Part shown: piece after piece, positions 20,906 to 27,384 of the stretch
Layout: each line of letters starts with the position of its first letter
Numbering within the stretch: the stretch's first letter is position 1
Virus record (IMG/VR): IMGVR_UViG_3300042526_000205
Location: 1 to 43,911 of that record
Origin: a virus
DNA length: 43,911 nt
Direction: 5' to 3' (one strand)
Position numbers and translations under genes: made by a program
Notes under the pieces: generated by a model
What the model was told of the DNA's origin: nothing
Databases searched by the model: none
The model's input: the letters and a program-made list of their open reading frames with translations, nothing else

Positions 20906-21180
20906 CAGACTTTGCAACCCAGTGTGTAATCCTGGGGGAGTTATATGAAGGCTACAAGGAAGAAAAAGACTTCAAAGCATTCATAGAGTATAACGATCTA
21001 GGTTTACCACTGGCATACTTAACTGCCCAGGGACTGGTTGTTGAGGTTTCAGATGATGGACGCAGATATGTAATTGATACCTTTGAAATGTTTCTTAAAT
21101 CTATTAAACTAAGTGAAGATGATATTATTGAGGGCATGACCCTTGATGAGGTTTTGGAATTGGCTGCCTCAGAAGACTGA
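20902..21180 (+). CDS. 92-residue acidic protein
   Basis: MTDFATQCVILGELYEGYKE... IEYNDLGLPLAYLTAQGLVV, ending LELAASED. ATGA overlap with the preceding gene. Similar small acidic proteins occur in actinophage early regions. TTTTCGAC follows at 21184. Confidence 0.65.
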   Translation: MTDFATQCVILGELYEGYKEEKDFKAFIEYNDLGLPLAYLTAQGLVVEVSDDGRRYVIDTFEMFLKSIKLSEDDIIEGMTLDEVLELAASED

Positions 21181-21359
21181 GATTTTTCGACAAACCTTTC
21201 AACCATCAAACCTTATTACGAATCGAAGATATTTTTCCCAGGATTCTAGACATTACGAACGATCTAAAAATTTTGCAGGATTTTAGCATATCAAACCTCA
21301 TATGTCAAACCTTTATATTAGAAAACCTTTATTCATAAAACCAGGAGTATAATCAATAT

Positions 21360-21476
21360 ATGCCTAAAAGATACTTTGCAAGGTTTGGTAACTCTCGTAG
21401 TTATACTAGGGATAAAGGACATCTTTCTTTATACCGCCGCATTTTGGCGGTGCTGCGTAGGCAGCATAAGTCCTAA
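21360..21476 (+). CDS. 38-residue basic protein or structured RNA
   Basis: MPKRYFARFGNSRSYTRDKG... AVLRRQHKS. TATAAT (21348-21353) plus six bases precedes the ATG, the leaderless pattern. The 3' part folds into two tight hairpins (CCGCC/GGCGG and GCTGC/GCAGC), so a small RNA is the alternative. Confidence 0.4.
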   Translation: MPKRYFARFGNSRSYTRDKGHLSLYRRILAVLRRQHKS

Positions 21477-21898
21477 TACTGTTAGACATTCTGCAGCGGG
21501 GGATCAGAAGATATACCAAACCCTATAGTATAAAAGACATTACGAAGGACATATATTTTTCCCTGGATTTCTAGATATTTATCAAACCTTTATATATTTT
21601 TATAGAGGTTTTTCTACATTTTCTTCACATTTTCCACAGGTTTTATATAGGGTTTTGTTATCAAATTGTTATCAAATATGGTTGACAAATGGGAGGTTTG
21701 GGAGTATAATCCAGGGCAAGGTTTGATATGGGAAGGTTTGGGAAGGGGAGGTTTGTCCGCTGTGACATTACGAGCCCCCTCTTATAAGTGCCCAATAACC
21801 CACTATCCTCCACTTTCCTCCACTTTAAGATAAATCTAAAAAATATCAGTAACATTTAATTGTGGATAAACCTGTGGATAACTAACATTTTCACGGTA

Positions 21899-21927
21899 TT
21901 GACATGTGGATAACTGTGTGATATCCT
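21899..21927 (+). promoter_or_regulatory. leaderless promoter with DnaA box in the spacer
   Basis: TTGACA 21899-21904, 17-bp spacer beginning with TGTGGATAA (21905-21913), TATCCT 21922-21927, six bases to ATG 21934. DnaA binding would block it. Confidence 0.6.
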
Positions 21928-21933
21928 GGATAT

Positions 21934-22056
21934 ATGACATGTACAAAATATGGATGCGACTACGAATTAGACCTTGATGGTCAAGTAACATGTACTGTTT
22001 GTGGGGCTATGGATGATGATATCCAACCAGTAAACCTTGAAGGAGATATTATATGA
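21934..22056 (+). CDS. 40-residue zinc-ribbon protein
   Basis: MTCTKYGCDYELDLDGQVTC... CTVCGAMDDD. C-x4-C and CxxC. Leaderless from the origin-proximal promoter. ATGA overlap with the next membrane peptide. Confidence 0.6.
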   Translation: MTCTKYGCDYELDLDGQVTCTVCGAMDDDIQPVNLEGDII

Positions 22057-22139
22057 AACCTTTTCTGATCATCATGTTAGGCCTATTCATATTTCTAAAC
22101 TACATGGCCTATCTTCAACAAATCCGTATGTCTGGATAA
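22053..22139 (+). CDS. 28-residue membrane peptide
   Basis: MKPFLIIMLGLFIFLNYMAY... QQIRMSG. One hydrophobic helix, coupled by ATGA. Ends five bases from the convergent GIY-YIG-type gene. Confidence 0.45.
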   Translation: MKPFLIIMLGLFIFLNYMAYLQQIRMSG

Positions 22140-22144
22140 ACCAG

Positions 22145-22462
22145 TCAAACCTCTTTAATCGCCTTATTAACCATACGGATCAACATTCTCCTGGTTACCT
22201 TATTTGCATCAAAGGTCTCCGTATATCCCCCATGAGGCATTTGTTCTTTAGTTAGATAGTGTCCGTATCTATCCCTTAGTGTTCTTAGTACTATAGTTTC
22301 TACTTCTTTTGCCCTATACCGTTCAAAAAAATGCCAATACTTAATCAAGATCCAACCATGCTGCCTGTGGCTTGCAAACCTTTTACCTGAGATATCTGAT
22401 ATACCTATCTTGATAGCCCTATGCTCTGGACTGTATAGTAGGTATAGTATTGCTTGCTCCAT
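22145..22462 (-). CDS. GIY-YIG-type nuclease-like protein (T5orf172-like)
   Basis: 105 residues from the ATG at 22462: AILYLLYSPEHRAIKIGIS (the YxLxx / KIGIS strand pair), R28, H32, and AKEVETIVLRTLR carrying the conserved Glu. This fits the small T5orf172/Mug113 branch of GIY-YIG proteins. The frame is open upstream to 22825, but that part is antisense to the HNH gene. TATAAT at 22474-22469 (minus) with a six-base gap supports the start. Leaderless. Confidence 0.7.
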   Translation of the reverse strand: MEQAILYLLYSPEHRAIKIGISDISGKRFASHRQHGWILIKYWHFFERYRAKEVETIVLRTLRDRYGHYLTKEQMPHGGYTETFDANKVTRRMLIRMVNKAIKEV

Positions 22463-22516
22463 ATAGACATTATAGGCTATCTTGACATACCCTGCCAAAA
22501 TTGCTACACTTGGTAC
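22463..22516. promoter_or_regulatory. interleaved divergent leaderless promoters
   Basis: Within 54 bp: plus-strand TTGACA (22482-22487)-N17-TACACT (22505-22510)-N6-ATG, and minus-strand TTGGCA-N18-TATAAT (22474-22469)-N6-ATG. The two polymerase footprints overlap, so the promoters should exclude each other. Confidence 0.65.
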
Positions 22517-23089
22517 ATGGATACAAAGGTTTGTCGTAAATGTCTCATAGAGTCTCCTGTGGATAACTTCTACAAGAACTCTGCAAAGTGCAAGAACTGT
22601 TGCAAAGAGTATGCTAAGGCATGGGCAAAGGCTAATCCAGAAAAATATAAGAAGCAATGGCAAAAACAAAACAAAAAGCGTTGGGTAAGACAAAAGCAAG
22701 ATCAAGCCTATATGACTAAGAAGACTATCTATCGTCAAGAAAATAGTGCAAGGCGTGTAGCAAACGCTAAGGCTTGGAATAAAGCAAACCGTGAAAGATT
22801 TACCCTTCATGTAGCCAACTCTCATATCAAACGTAGGATAGCCAAAGATGCTAGATCCTTCAAGATATTAGATAAAGAGTTTAAGAAGTTATATGCATCC
22901 CCGTGTGCTTTCTGCGGTGCCACAGAAAAGATTACGATGGATCATATTATTCCCATATCTAGGTCGGGAAACCACTCAATTGGAAATCTACAGCCCCTTT
23001 GTAGGAGATGTAACTCCAGTAAAAAGAGTAGGCTTGTATCAGAGTATAAATATTATTTGAGCAAGTTGAAGTCTGTTAACCAAGGGTGA
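22517..23089 (+). CDS. HNH endonuclease
   Basis: 190 residues. N-terminal zinc knuckle CRKC / CKNC (6-28), a basic helical linker rich in Lys/Trp (AKAWAKANPEKYKKQWQKQN), and a C-terminal HNH: CAFCG (130-134), DHIIP (142-146), H153, N157, CRRC (162-165). Likely a free-standing homing-type nuclease. Start at 22517 is set by the leaderless promoter; the longer frame from 22454 would run through it. Divergent from the GIY-YIG gene. Confidence 0.85.
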   Translation: MDTKVCRKCLIESPVDNFYKNSAKCKNCCKEYAKAWAKANPEKYKKQWQKQNKKRWVRQKQDQAYMTKKTIYRQENSARRVANAKAWNKANRERFTLHVANSHIKRRIAKDARSFKILDKEFKKLYASPCAFCGATEKITMDHIIPISRSGNHSIGNLQPLCRRCNSSKKSRLVSEYKYYLSKLKSVNQG

Positions 23090-23135
23090 GTCGTTAGACT
23101 CAGGGGAAGGTTTGCTACTCTATTTTGCGCCGAAC

Positions 23136-23164
23136 TTGACAAACTATCCGCCGAACTGTATAAT
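23136..23164 (+). promoter_or_regulatory. leaderless promoter
   Basis: TTGACA 23136-23141, N17, TATAAT 23159-23164, six bases, ATG 23171. Fully consensus in both boxes. Confidence 0.75.
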
Positions 23165-23170
23165 GGTTAT

Positions 23171-23338
23171 ATGAGTTTAGATGATATGTTATTAAGAGAA
23201 GAAATTGCTAAGGCTATTGAGGCTATATCCCTTGGGGAAGACAATGCCCAGTTAAATGCTGTTGGCATGCGTATGCTTGCTGCAAAAGTAGCAAGAGGAG
23301 AAGGCAGTATATTTGAAAATCAAATTGATTTTGAATAA
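23171..23338 (+). CDS. 55-residue helical protein
   Basis: MSLDDMLLREEIAKAIEAIS... LNAVGMRMLAAKVARGEGSI. Two helices, acidic. Single-gene leaderless unit. Function unknown. Confidence 0.6.
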   Translation: MSLDDMLLREEIAKAIEAISLGEDNAQLNAVGMRMLAAKVARGEGSIFENQIDFE

Positions 23339-23346
23339 AAACATTC

Positions 23347-23375
23347 TTGACATACAGTTCAAAATCTGATACACT
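23347..23375 (+). promoter_or_regulatory. leaderless promoter
   Basis: TTGACA 23347-23352, N17, TACACT 23370-23375, five bases, ATG 23381. Confidence 0.75.
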
Positions 23376-23380
23376 TAATT

Positions 23381-24082
23381 ATGTTTAAAAAAAATCCTAT
23401 ATTAAAATACGAATCTTCAATAAAAGAATACCAAGATTCAATTATTCCATCAAAAAAAGTTATACCAGATTGGTATAAAAAAATTCCACAATGGAAAAAT
23501 AATATATTTTTTGATATAAAAACTGGAACAAATCCAACAGTTAAACAGTGTCTTCCATTTTTAGATTCATTAACAGTTGGATATGTTATTACATTGCCAT
23601 ACGATATTTTTATTAAAAATGATAATGGTTACCCAATGTTAGTATGGAGCAGCGGTGCTGATAATCCTCCATTAATTAGAAATAGTGTTGCAGATATAAA
23701 TATTGTACCAGCAGGTCATCATCCTATAGAATTTGTATGGGATGTCAATGTTGCATACACCTTTCCAAAAGGTTATAGTGCAATATTTACTCATCCTCTT
23801 AATAGACACGATCTACCATTTACAACATTAAGTGGAATTATTGATGGTGGATTAGTTGTGACTGCTCATGGAAACGCACCATTTTATATTAAAGAGGGCT
23901 TTGAAGGTATAATTCAGCAGGGAACTCCAATAGCACAACTTATTCCATTTCGCCAAGAAAAATGGAAATCTAAAAAAACACCAGGTCTTGTAGAAATTGG
24001 TACATCACATGCAAAAAAAGCATCAATCGTATTTGGTGGTTGGTATAAAAAAACTTTTTGGGTACGCAAAAGTTATGAGTAA
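23381..24082 (+). CDS. DUF6065-like protein, paralogue 2
   Basis: 233 residues: IPDWYKKIPQW, CLPFLDSLTVGYVITLPYD, FPKGYSAIFTHPLNRHDLPF, SGIIDGG, FEGIIQQGTPIAQLIPFRQE and C-terminal YKKTFWVRKSYE. The tail (FWxKKSYx) is shared with paralogues 1, 3 and 4 but not with the DUF6065 gene at 8945. Leaderless, first gene of a cluster with zinc-ribbon micro-genes. Function unknown. Confidence 0.75.
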   Translation: MFKKNPILKYESSIKEYQDSIIPSKKVIPDWYKKIPQWKNNIFFDIKTGTNPTVKQCLPFLDSLTVGYVITLPYDIFIKNDNGYPMLVWSSGADNPPLIRNSVADINIVPAGHHPIEFVWDVNVAYTFPKGYSAIFTHPLNRHDLPFTTLSGIIDGGLVVTAHGNAPFYIKEGFEGIIQQGTPIAQLIPFRQEKWKSKKTPGLVEIGTSHAKKASIVFGGWYKKTFWVRKSYE

Positions 24083-24094
24083 AGAAGAAAAACT

Positions 24095-24211
24095 ATGAAG
24101 CCTCAAGAATGTAAGAAATGTGAAATGTCACATAAAGATCCTATATTTTGGGAACTACATCAAACCATGACAGATGGTAGAATTTGGTGTGCATATGGTA
24201 AAAGAGTGTAG
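24095..24211 (+). CDS. 38-residue CxxC / WExHQ / WC protein 1
   Basis: MKPQECKKCEMSHKDPIFWE... LHQTMTDGRIWCAYGKRV. Shares CxxC, WExHQ and IWC with 24930-25055, so the two are paralogues. Likely one zinc or metal site (two Cys, His, Cys). Confidence 0.55.
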   Translation: MKPQECKKCEMSHKDPIFWELHQTMTDGRIWCAYGKRV

Positions 24212-24296
24212 CCATACTTGGTATATGAAGCAAAGCGGTATACAATGTAGTAAGTGTTTAGTAATTTGGGATAGAGGTATGGATGAAAGAGCCTAA
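24195..24296 (+). CDS. 33-residue zinc-finger microprotein
   Basis: MVKECSHTWYMKQSGIQCSK... CLVIWDRG. CSH and CSKC ligands. Overlaps the upstream gene by 17 bases and the next by 14. Confidence 0.5.
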   Translation: MVKECSHTWYMKQSGIQCSKCLVIWDRGMDERA

Positions 24297-24396
24297 GATA
24301 ACTCAAATGGATTGGCGTAGCCTTGGCTATTGGCCTGTATGGAAAGATGGAAAGAAAGTGTGGGTACCCAAAGATGTTGAAGCATCAAAAGACTAA
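24283..24396 (+). CDS. 37-residue hypothetical protein
   Basis: MKEPKITQMDWRSLGYWPVW... KDGKKVWVPKDVEASKD. Trp-rich, basic. Overlapping starts and stops indicate coupled translation. Confidence 0.45.
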   Translation: MKEPKITQMDWRSLGYWPVWKDGKKVWVPKDVEASKD

Positions 24397-24595
24397 CATA
24401 CTTCCATTACGATGGATAGGTAATTTTCTTGGTGGCTATGCTGGTGATCATCTTGTTAAAGCATTTGATTTAGATGAAGATGATAACCTAGGTTTACGAT
24501 TTAAATACCACTCAAGAATGTGGAAGTATCTCAACAAACCATACGAACTATGGGGAACATACTATATACTAGATTTAAAAGAGGAGAGTAAATGA
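24374..24595 (+). CDS. 73-residue hypothetical protein
   Basis: MLKHQKTNILPLRWIGNFLG... YAGDHLVKAFDLDEDDNLGL, ending LDLKEESK. Start at 24374 taken because an earlier TTG at 24323 would overlap the previous gene fully. ATGA overlap with the next gene. Confidence 0.55.
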   Translation: MLKHQKTNILPLRWIGNFLGGYAGDHLVKAFDLDEDDNLGLRFKYHSRMWKYLNKPYELWGTYYILDLKEESK

Positions 24596-24759
24596 GAAAC
24601 TTAAAAAAATTTGAAGAAATAGAGCAGCCAATTGCACTTACTGTTAAAACTAAGTCTCCAGAAAAATATCTTTTGATAGATAGAGAAACTGGAGATATGT
24701 TTATTGGTAATTCAATGGGGTTTTGGGATAGACTTGATCCAGTCACTAGAGATTCCTGA
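24592..24759 (+). CDS. 55-residue hypothetical protein
   Basis: MRNLKKFEEIEQPIALTVKT... YLLIDRETGDMFIGN. GAGGAGAG precedes the ATG. Beta hairpin-like; unknown. Confidence 0.55.
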   Translation: MRNLKKFEEIEQPIALTVKTKSPEKYLLIDRETGDMFIGNSMGFWDRLDPVTRDS

Positions 24760-24943
24760 TCCATTTCAAACCTTTGTAGCCAAGAAGTATGCTAATGCTA
24801 AAGGTTATATACATGATTTTTTTACTGGAGAATGGTCTTATAAGTGTTTAACTTGTAAGGAATATCTTTCTGCTCCGTCCCGCAAAATTATGACAAAGGT
24901 TAGACTGTATCATACAAGAAATGAGTGTAATGGTGGATACTAA
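24734..24943 (+). CDS. about 69-residue zinc-finger-like protein
   Basis: TTG start at 24734 gives MIQSLEIPDPFQTFVAKKYA... YKCLTCKEYLSAPSRK ... YHTRNEC. CxxC with downstream His/Cys. An alternative TTG at 24704 adds ten residues. Overlaps the preceding gene by 26 bases. Confidence 0.55.
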   Translation: MIQSLEIPDPFQTFVAKKYANAKGYIHDFFTGEWSYKCLTCKEYLSAPSRKIMTKVRLYHTRNECNGGY

Positions 24944-25055
24944 TGTTTGTACAGTTTGCTCATTAAATAAAGATTCAAGTTGGTTTTGGGAAGCACACCA
25001 AGTTATTAACAATACAAGCATCTGGTGTTTAAATGCAAAAAGAAAGGAAAGTTAA
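24930..25055 (+). CDS. 41-residue CxxC / WExHQ / WC protein 2
   Basis: MVDTNVCTVCSLNKDSSWFW... EAHQVINNTSIWCLNAK. Paralogue of 24095-24211. TAATG overlap with the next membrane gene. Confidence 0.55.
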   Translation: MVDTNVCTVCSLNKDSSWFWEAHQVINNTSIWCLNAKRKES

Positions 25056-25183
25056 TGATTAATAATATACTTTTACTACTTTGGGGAAGTTTATTTGGAT
25101 ATCTTCTTGCTACATTTCAAATAGCAAAACTATTAGTTAAAAAGGGGTATCGTAAGTTTGATGAAATACCAGATAATGATTAA
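25055..25183 (+). CDS. 42-residue membrane protein
   Basis: MINNILLLLWGSLFGYLLAT... then a short basic cytoplasmic tail (KLLVKKGYRKFDEIPDND). One membrane helix. Last gene of the run; overlaps the convergent gene at 25180 by four bases. Confidence 0.5.
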   Translation: MINNILLLLWGSLFGYLLATFQIAKLLVKKGYRKFDEIPDND

Positions 25184-25386
25184 TCTAAGACCAAAGCATT
25201 ATCAAGAGGAACCTCTACTGTGCTTGGCTCTTGACAACGCCTACAATATGATCTAGGATGGTCAGCATACCTTTCTGATGGACCTGATAAGATTATTTGT
25301 CCAGATTTATGCATGCCAAGAAGCACATCGTCAACTACCCTTGAATAAACTATTGGAGTTAGCACGCCCCTACAAAATACACACAT
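25180..25386 (-). CDS. 68-residue zinc-binding protein
   Basis: MCVFCRGVLTPIVYSRVVDD... YCRRCQEPSTVEVPL. CxxC near both ends could form one zinc ribbon. The only leftward gene between 22517 and 34993. Starts with TATATTATGTG upstream, no clear RBS. Confidence 0.6.
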   Translation of the reverse strand: MCVFCRGVLTPIVYSRVVDDVLLGMHKSGQIILSGPSERYADHPRSYCRRCQEPSTVEVPLDNALVLD

Positions 25387-25404
25387 AATATAATTCTACC
25401 ATAG

Positions 25405-25433
25405 TTGCAAAAATTATTCAACTGTGATACAAT
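25405..25433 (+). promoter_or_regulatory. promoter of paralogue 3
   Basis: TTGCAA 25405-25410, N17, TACAAT 25428-25433, then a 33-base leader with GGGGGATATAA before ATG 25467. Unlike paralogue 2, this one is not leaderless. Confidence 0.65.
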
Positions 25434-25466
25434 TAAACTAAGAAAATATATAAAAGGGGGATATAA

Positions 25467-26162
25467 ATGTTTAAAAATAAAAATAAAAACATACTTAAAT
25501 ATGCCTCTTTAATTCAGGGAATATCTGATCTTAAGCCATCAAAAAACTATATTCCTTTGTGGTACAAAGAAATAAAACCACAGAGTAAGAATAAACTAGA
25601 GTTTAATGAGGACGGTAGTTTAAAGATGAATCCAAAATACTGTATACCATTTTTTGACTCATTGTCTTCTGGTTATACAGTTGAACTTTCTTCTGATGTA
25701 TACTTTGATCAGCCAAACAACATAATAAGGTTTAGCAGTAAAGATGAGCCAATAAGAGTTAAGCCAGGACCTTCTCAAATTCCAACTCCTGCAGGATATG
25801 ATGACAGTACATTCCTTTTGTGGAATATTCCTTATGCAATAAAAACACCTCCAGGGTATTCTTTATTATTTACTCATCCTCTTAATAGATATGAACTACC
25901 CTTTTTAACGTCTTCAGCAATTGTAGACTCAGAAAATATAATTCCTGGTGGTGGTACCCCATTTTTTTTAAAAAAAGACTTTAATGGACTTATAGAAAAA
26001 GGAACTCCAGTCTTACAAATCATACCAATAAAAAGAGAAGATTGGATATCAAAAAACAATATAGAAATGCAAAAAGAAGATCAAGAGGCAAGAGCAAAAA
26101 TAAAAAGTGTTTTCTTTGGATATTACAAAAAAAATAATTGGTTTAAAAAATCATATGAATAG
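25467..26162 (+). CDS. DUF6065-like protein, paralogue 3
   Basis: 231 residues: IPLWYKEIKPQ, CIPFFDSLSSGYTVELSSD, KTPPGYSLLFTHPLNRYELPF, SAIVDSEN, FNGLIEKGTPVLQIIPIKRE and tail YKKNNWFKKSYE. Closest in the core to paralogue 2 (identical FTHPLNR). Followed 17 bases later by paralogue 4, so the two are co-transcribed. Function unknown. Confidence 0.75.
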   Translation: MFKNKNKNILKYASLIQGISDLKPSKNYIPLWYKEIKPQSKNKLEFNEDGSLKMNPKYCIPFFDSLSSGYTVELSSDVYFDQPNNIIRFSSKDEPIRVKPGPSQIPTPAGYDDSTFLLWNIPYAIKTPPGYSLLFTHPLNRYELPFLTSSAIVDSENIIPGGGTPFFLKKDFNGLIEKGTPVLQIIPIKREDWISKNNIEMQKEDQEARAKIKSVFFGYYKKNNWFKKSYE

Positions 26163-26179
26163 TTTAATTAAGGTATAAA

Positions 26180-26899
26180 ATGAATCAAAAAATTACTTTT
26201 ATTGGTAGAGATAAGTACTCATACGACATGTGTGACCGTCCGTTTCCTGCTTCTCAAGCCCTACCTGATTGGCACAGAGAAATGACCCCATATCAAGTTT
26301 CTCGTGATAATCCAGATGGTAAGAGATTTATTCTTGAAAATAGACAATCTAATGCAACATTTAAAAAATGCGTACCAATGCTAGATGCTCTTACTTCTGG
26401 ATATATAATTCCATTGTGGGCTGACGTTCAAGTTAAACAGACTCCTATGGGTCCACAAATAGATTGGCGAACTAATCTTAGTGTCTTTGACCAACACCAG
26501 AAAGATTCTCAGTATATTGAAAATCCACCTGGATATACTAACCTGGTATTTAAATTTATGAATAAGTGGATTCCCAAAACACCAAACGGTTATTCTATTT
26601 TAGCAATACCACCAGTAGGGTATAAAAATTTACCCTTCAGGGCTATTGAGGCGGTTATTGATAGCGACAGGGCAATTCTTGAGCCACTCTTTCCAATGTG
26701 GTTAAAAGAAGATTTTGAAGGAATTATTAAAAAAGGAACTCCATTGGTTCAAGTCATTCCTTTTAAAAGAACTGACTGGAAAGCAGACTTTGATTATTAT
26801 GAAGATGGTAAGCATACTTTACTTCAAGATAAAACCTTTAATACAACTTTGGTTAATCATTATATTAAAAACTTTTGGTCAAAAAAATCTTATAAATAA
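26180..26899 (+). CDS. DUF6065-like protein, paralogue 4
   Basis: 239 residues: ALPDWHREM, CVPMLDALTSGYIIPLWAD, KTPNGYSILAIPPVGYKNLPF, AVIDSDR, FEGIIKKGTPLVQVIPFKRT, tail IKNFWSKKSYK. More diverged than 2 and 3 in the PxNR segment. AAGGTATAAA before the ATG is a weak RBS. Confidence 0.75.
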   Translation: MNQKITFIGRDKYSYDMCDRPFPASQALPDWHREMTPYQVSRDNPDGKRFILENRQSNATFKKCVPMLDALTSGYIIPLWADVQVKQTPMGPQIDWRTNLSVFDQHQKDSQYIENPPGYTNLVFKFMNKWIPKTPNGYSILAIPPVGYKNLPFRAIEAVIDSDRAILEPLFPMWLKEDFEGIIKKGTPLVQVIPFKRTDWKADFDYYEDGKHTLLQDKTFNTTLVNHYIKNFWSKKSYK

Positions 26900-26917
26900 T
26901 TTAACCTATCAAATTAC

Positions 26918-26946
26918 TTGAAATTAGTACACAAACCTGATAGAAT
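26918..26946 (+). promoter_or_regulatory. promoter
   Basis: TTGAAA 26918-26923, N17, TAGAAT 26941-26946. An in-frame ATG at 26951 and an RBS-led ATG at 26966 (TTAGGAGTAATA) follow. Confidence 0.6.
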
Positions 26947-26965
26947 AGATATGTTAGGAGTAATA

Positions 26966-27067
26966 ATGTTTTGTAACTACTGTGGAAATAGACTAGAGTA
27001 CGGCGATTGTAATTATTGTAATGATAATAATAACGCTCTTAGAGAATTTGAGGAAGAAGATGATTAA
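26966..27067 (+). CDS. 33-residue zinc-ribbon protein
   Basis: MFCNYCGNRLEYGDCNYCND... ending EEEDD. Two CxxC pairs. Start at 26966 because AGGAG precedes it; starting at 26951 would add MLGVI. Confidence 0.55.
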   Translation: MFCNYCGNRLEYGDCNYCNDNNNALREFEEEDD

Positions 27068-27149
27068 TATTTTATTTTTGATCCCTGCATTTATTGCTGG
27101 GTATTCAATATGCTATCTTGTAATGACATACAAAGTTAAGCAGGACTAA
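27060..27149 (+). CDS. 29-residue membrane peptide
   Basis: MINILFLIPAFIAGYSICYL... VMTYKVKQD. Single hydrophobic helix, overlapping the upstream gene by eight bases. Confidence 0.45.
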   Translation: MINILFLIPAFIAGYSICYLVMTYKVKQD

Positions 27150-27150
27150 C

Positions 27151-27372
27151 ATGGAGTGGTATTCCTGGGTTCTTGCAGTAATAGGTGTGTCTGGTATTTA
27201 TTTTGTTGGTCGTAAAAAGAAGTGGGCCTGGCTATGGCTTATATTTAACGAGTGTTTATGGATCATTTTTGCAATTGCCACTGAACAGTACGGTTTTATA
27301 TTTGCTGCTCTTGCATACACTGCAGTTTACATTAAATCATTTTTACGTTGGTCTAAAGAAACAGTAAACTGA
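27151..27372 (+). CDS. 73-residue two-helix membrane protein
   Basis: MEWYSWVLAVIGVSGIYFVG..., basic loop GRKKKWAWLWL, second helix ECLWIIFAIATEQYGF and third IFAALAYTAVYIKSFL. A frequent phage membrane protein type; not assignable as holin from sequence alone. Confidence 0.6.
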   Translation: MEWYSWVLAVIGVSGIYFVGRKKKWAWLWLIFNECLWIIFAIATEQYGFIFAALAYTAVYIKSFLRWSKETVN

Positions 27373-27384
27373 TACAATAAAGAT

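Larger units (their letters stand above)
21181..21933. other. repeat-rich region, candidate replication origin
   Basis: 750 bases with one possible tiny ORF. Ten exact CAAACCT/AGGTTTG heptamers lie between 21191 and 21755. Five forward copies occur at 21191-21589, the reverse copies are mostly after 21694. A 39-bp imperfect repeat (ATTACGAA...ATATTTTTCCC.GGATT...TAGA) is at 21215-21253 and 21539-21577. Three TGTGGATAA DnaA-like boxes (21861, 21873, 21905) close the region next to an AT-rich stretch. Confidence 0.5.

Noticed and set aside
21181-21760. CRISPR array
   Set aside because: Repeats are 7-bp and irregularly spaced, with both orientations; no spacers of uniform length or cas genes.
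22463-22825. Extension of the GIY-YIG frame
   Set aside because: Hydrophobic nonsense antisense to the HNH gene; the leaderless promoter sets the start at 22462.
22145-23089. Toxin-antitoxin or restriction-modification reading of the divergent pair
   Set aside because: Motifs are those of homing-type GIY-YIG and HNH proteins; no antitoxin or methylase nearby.
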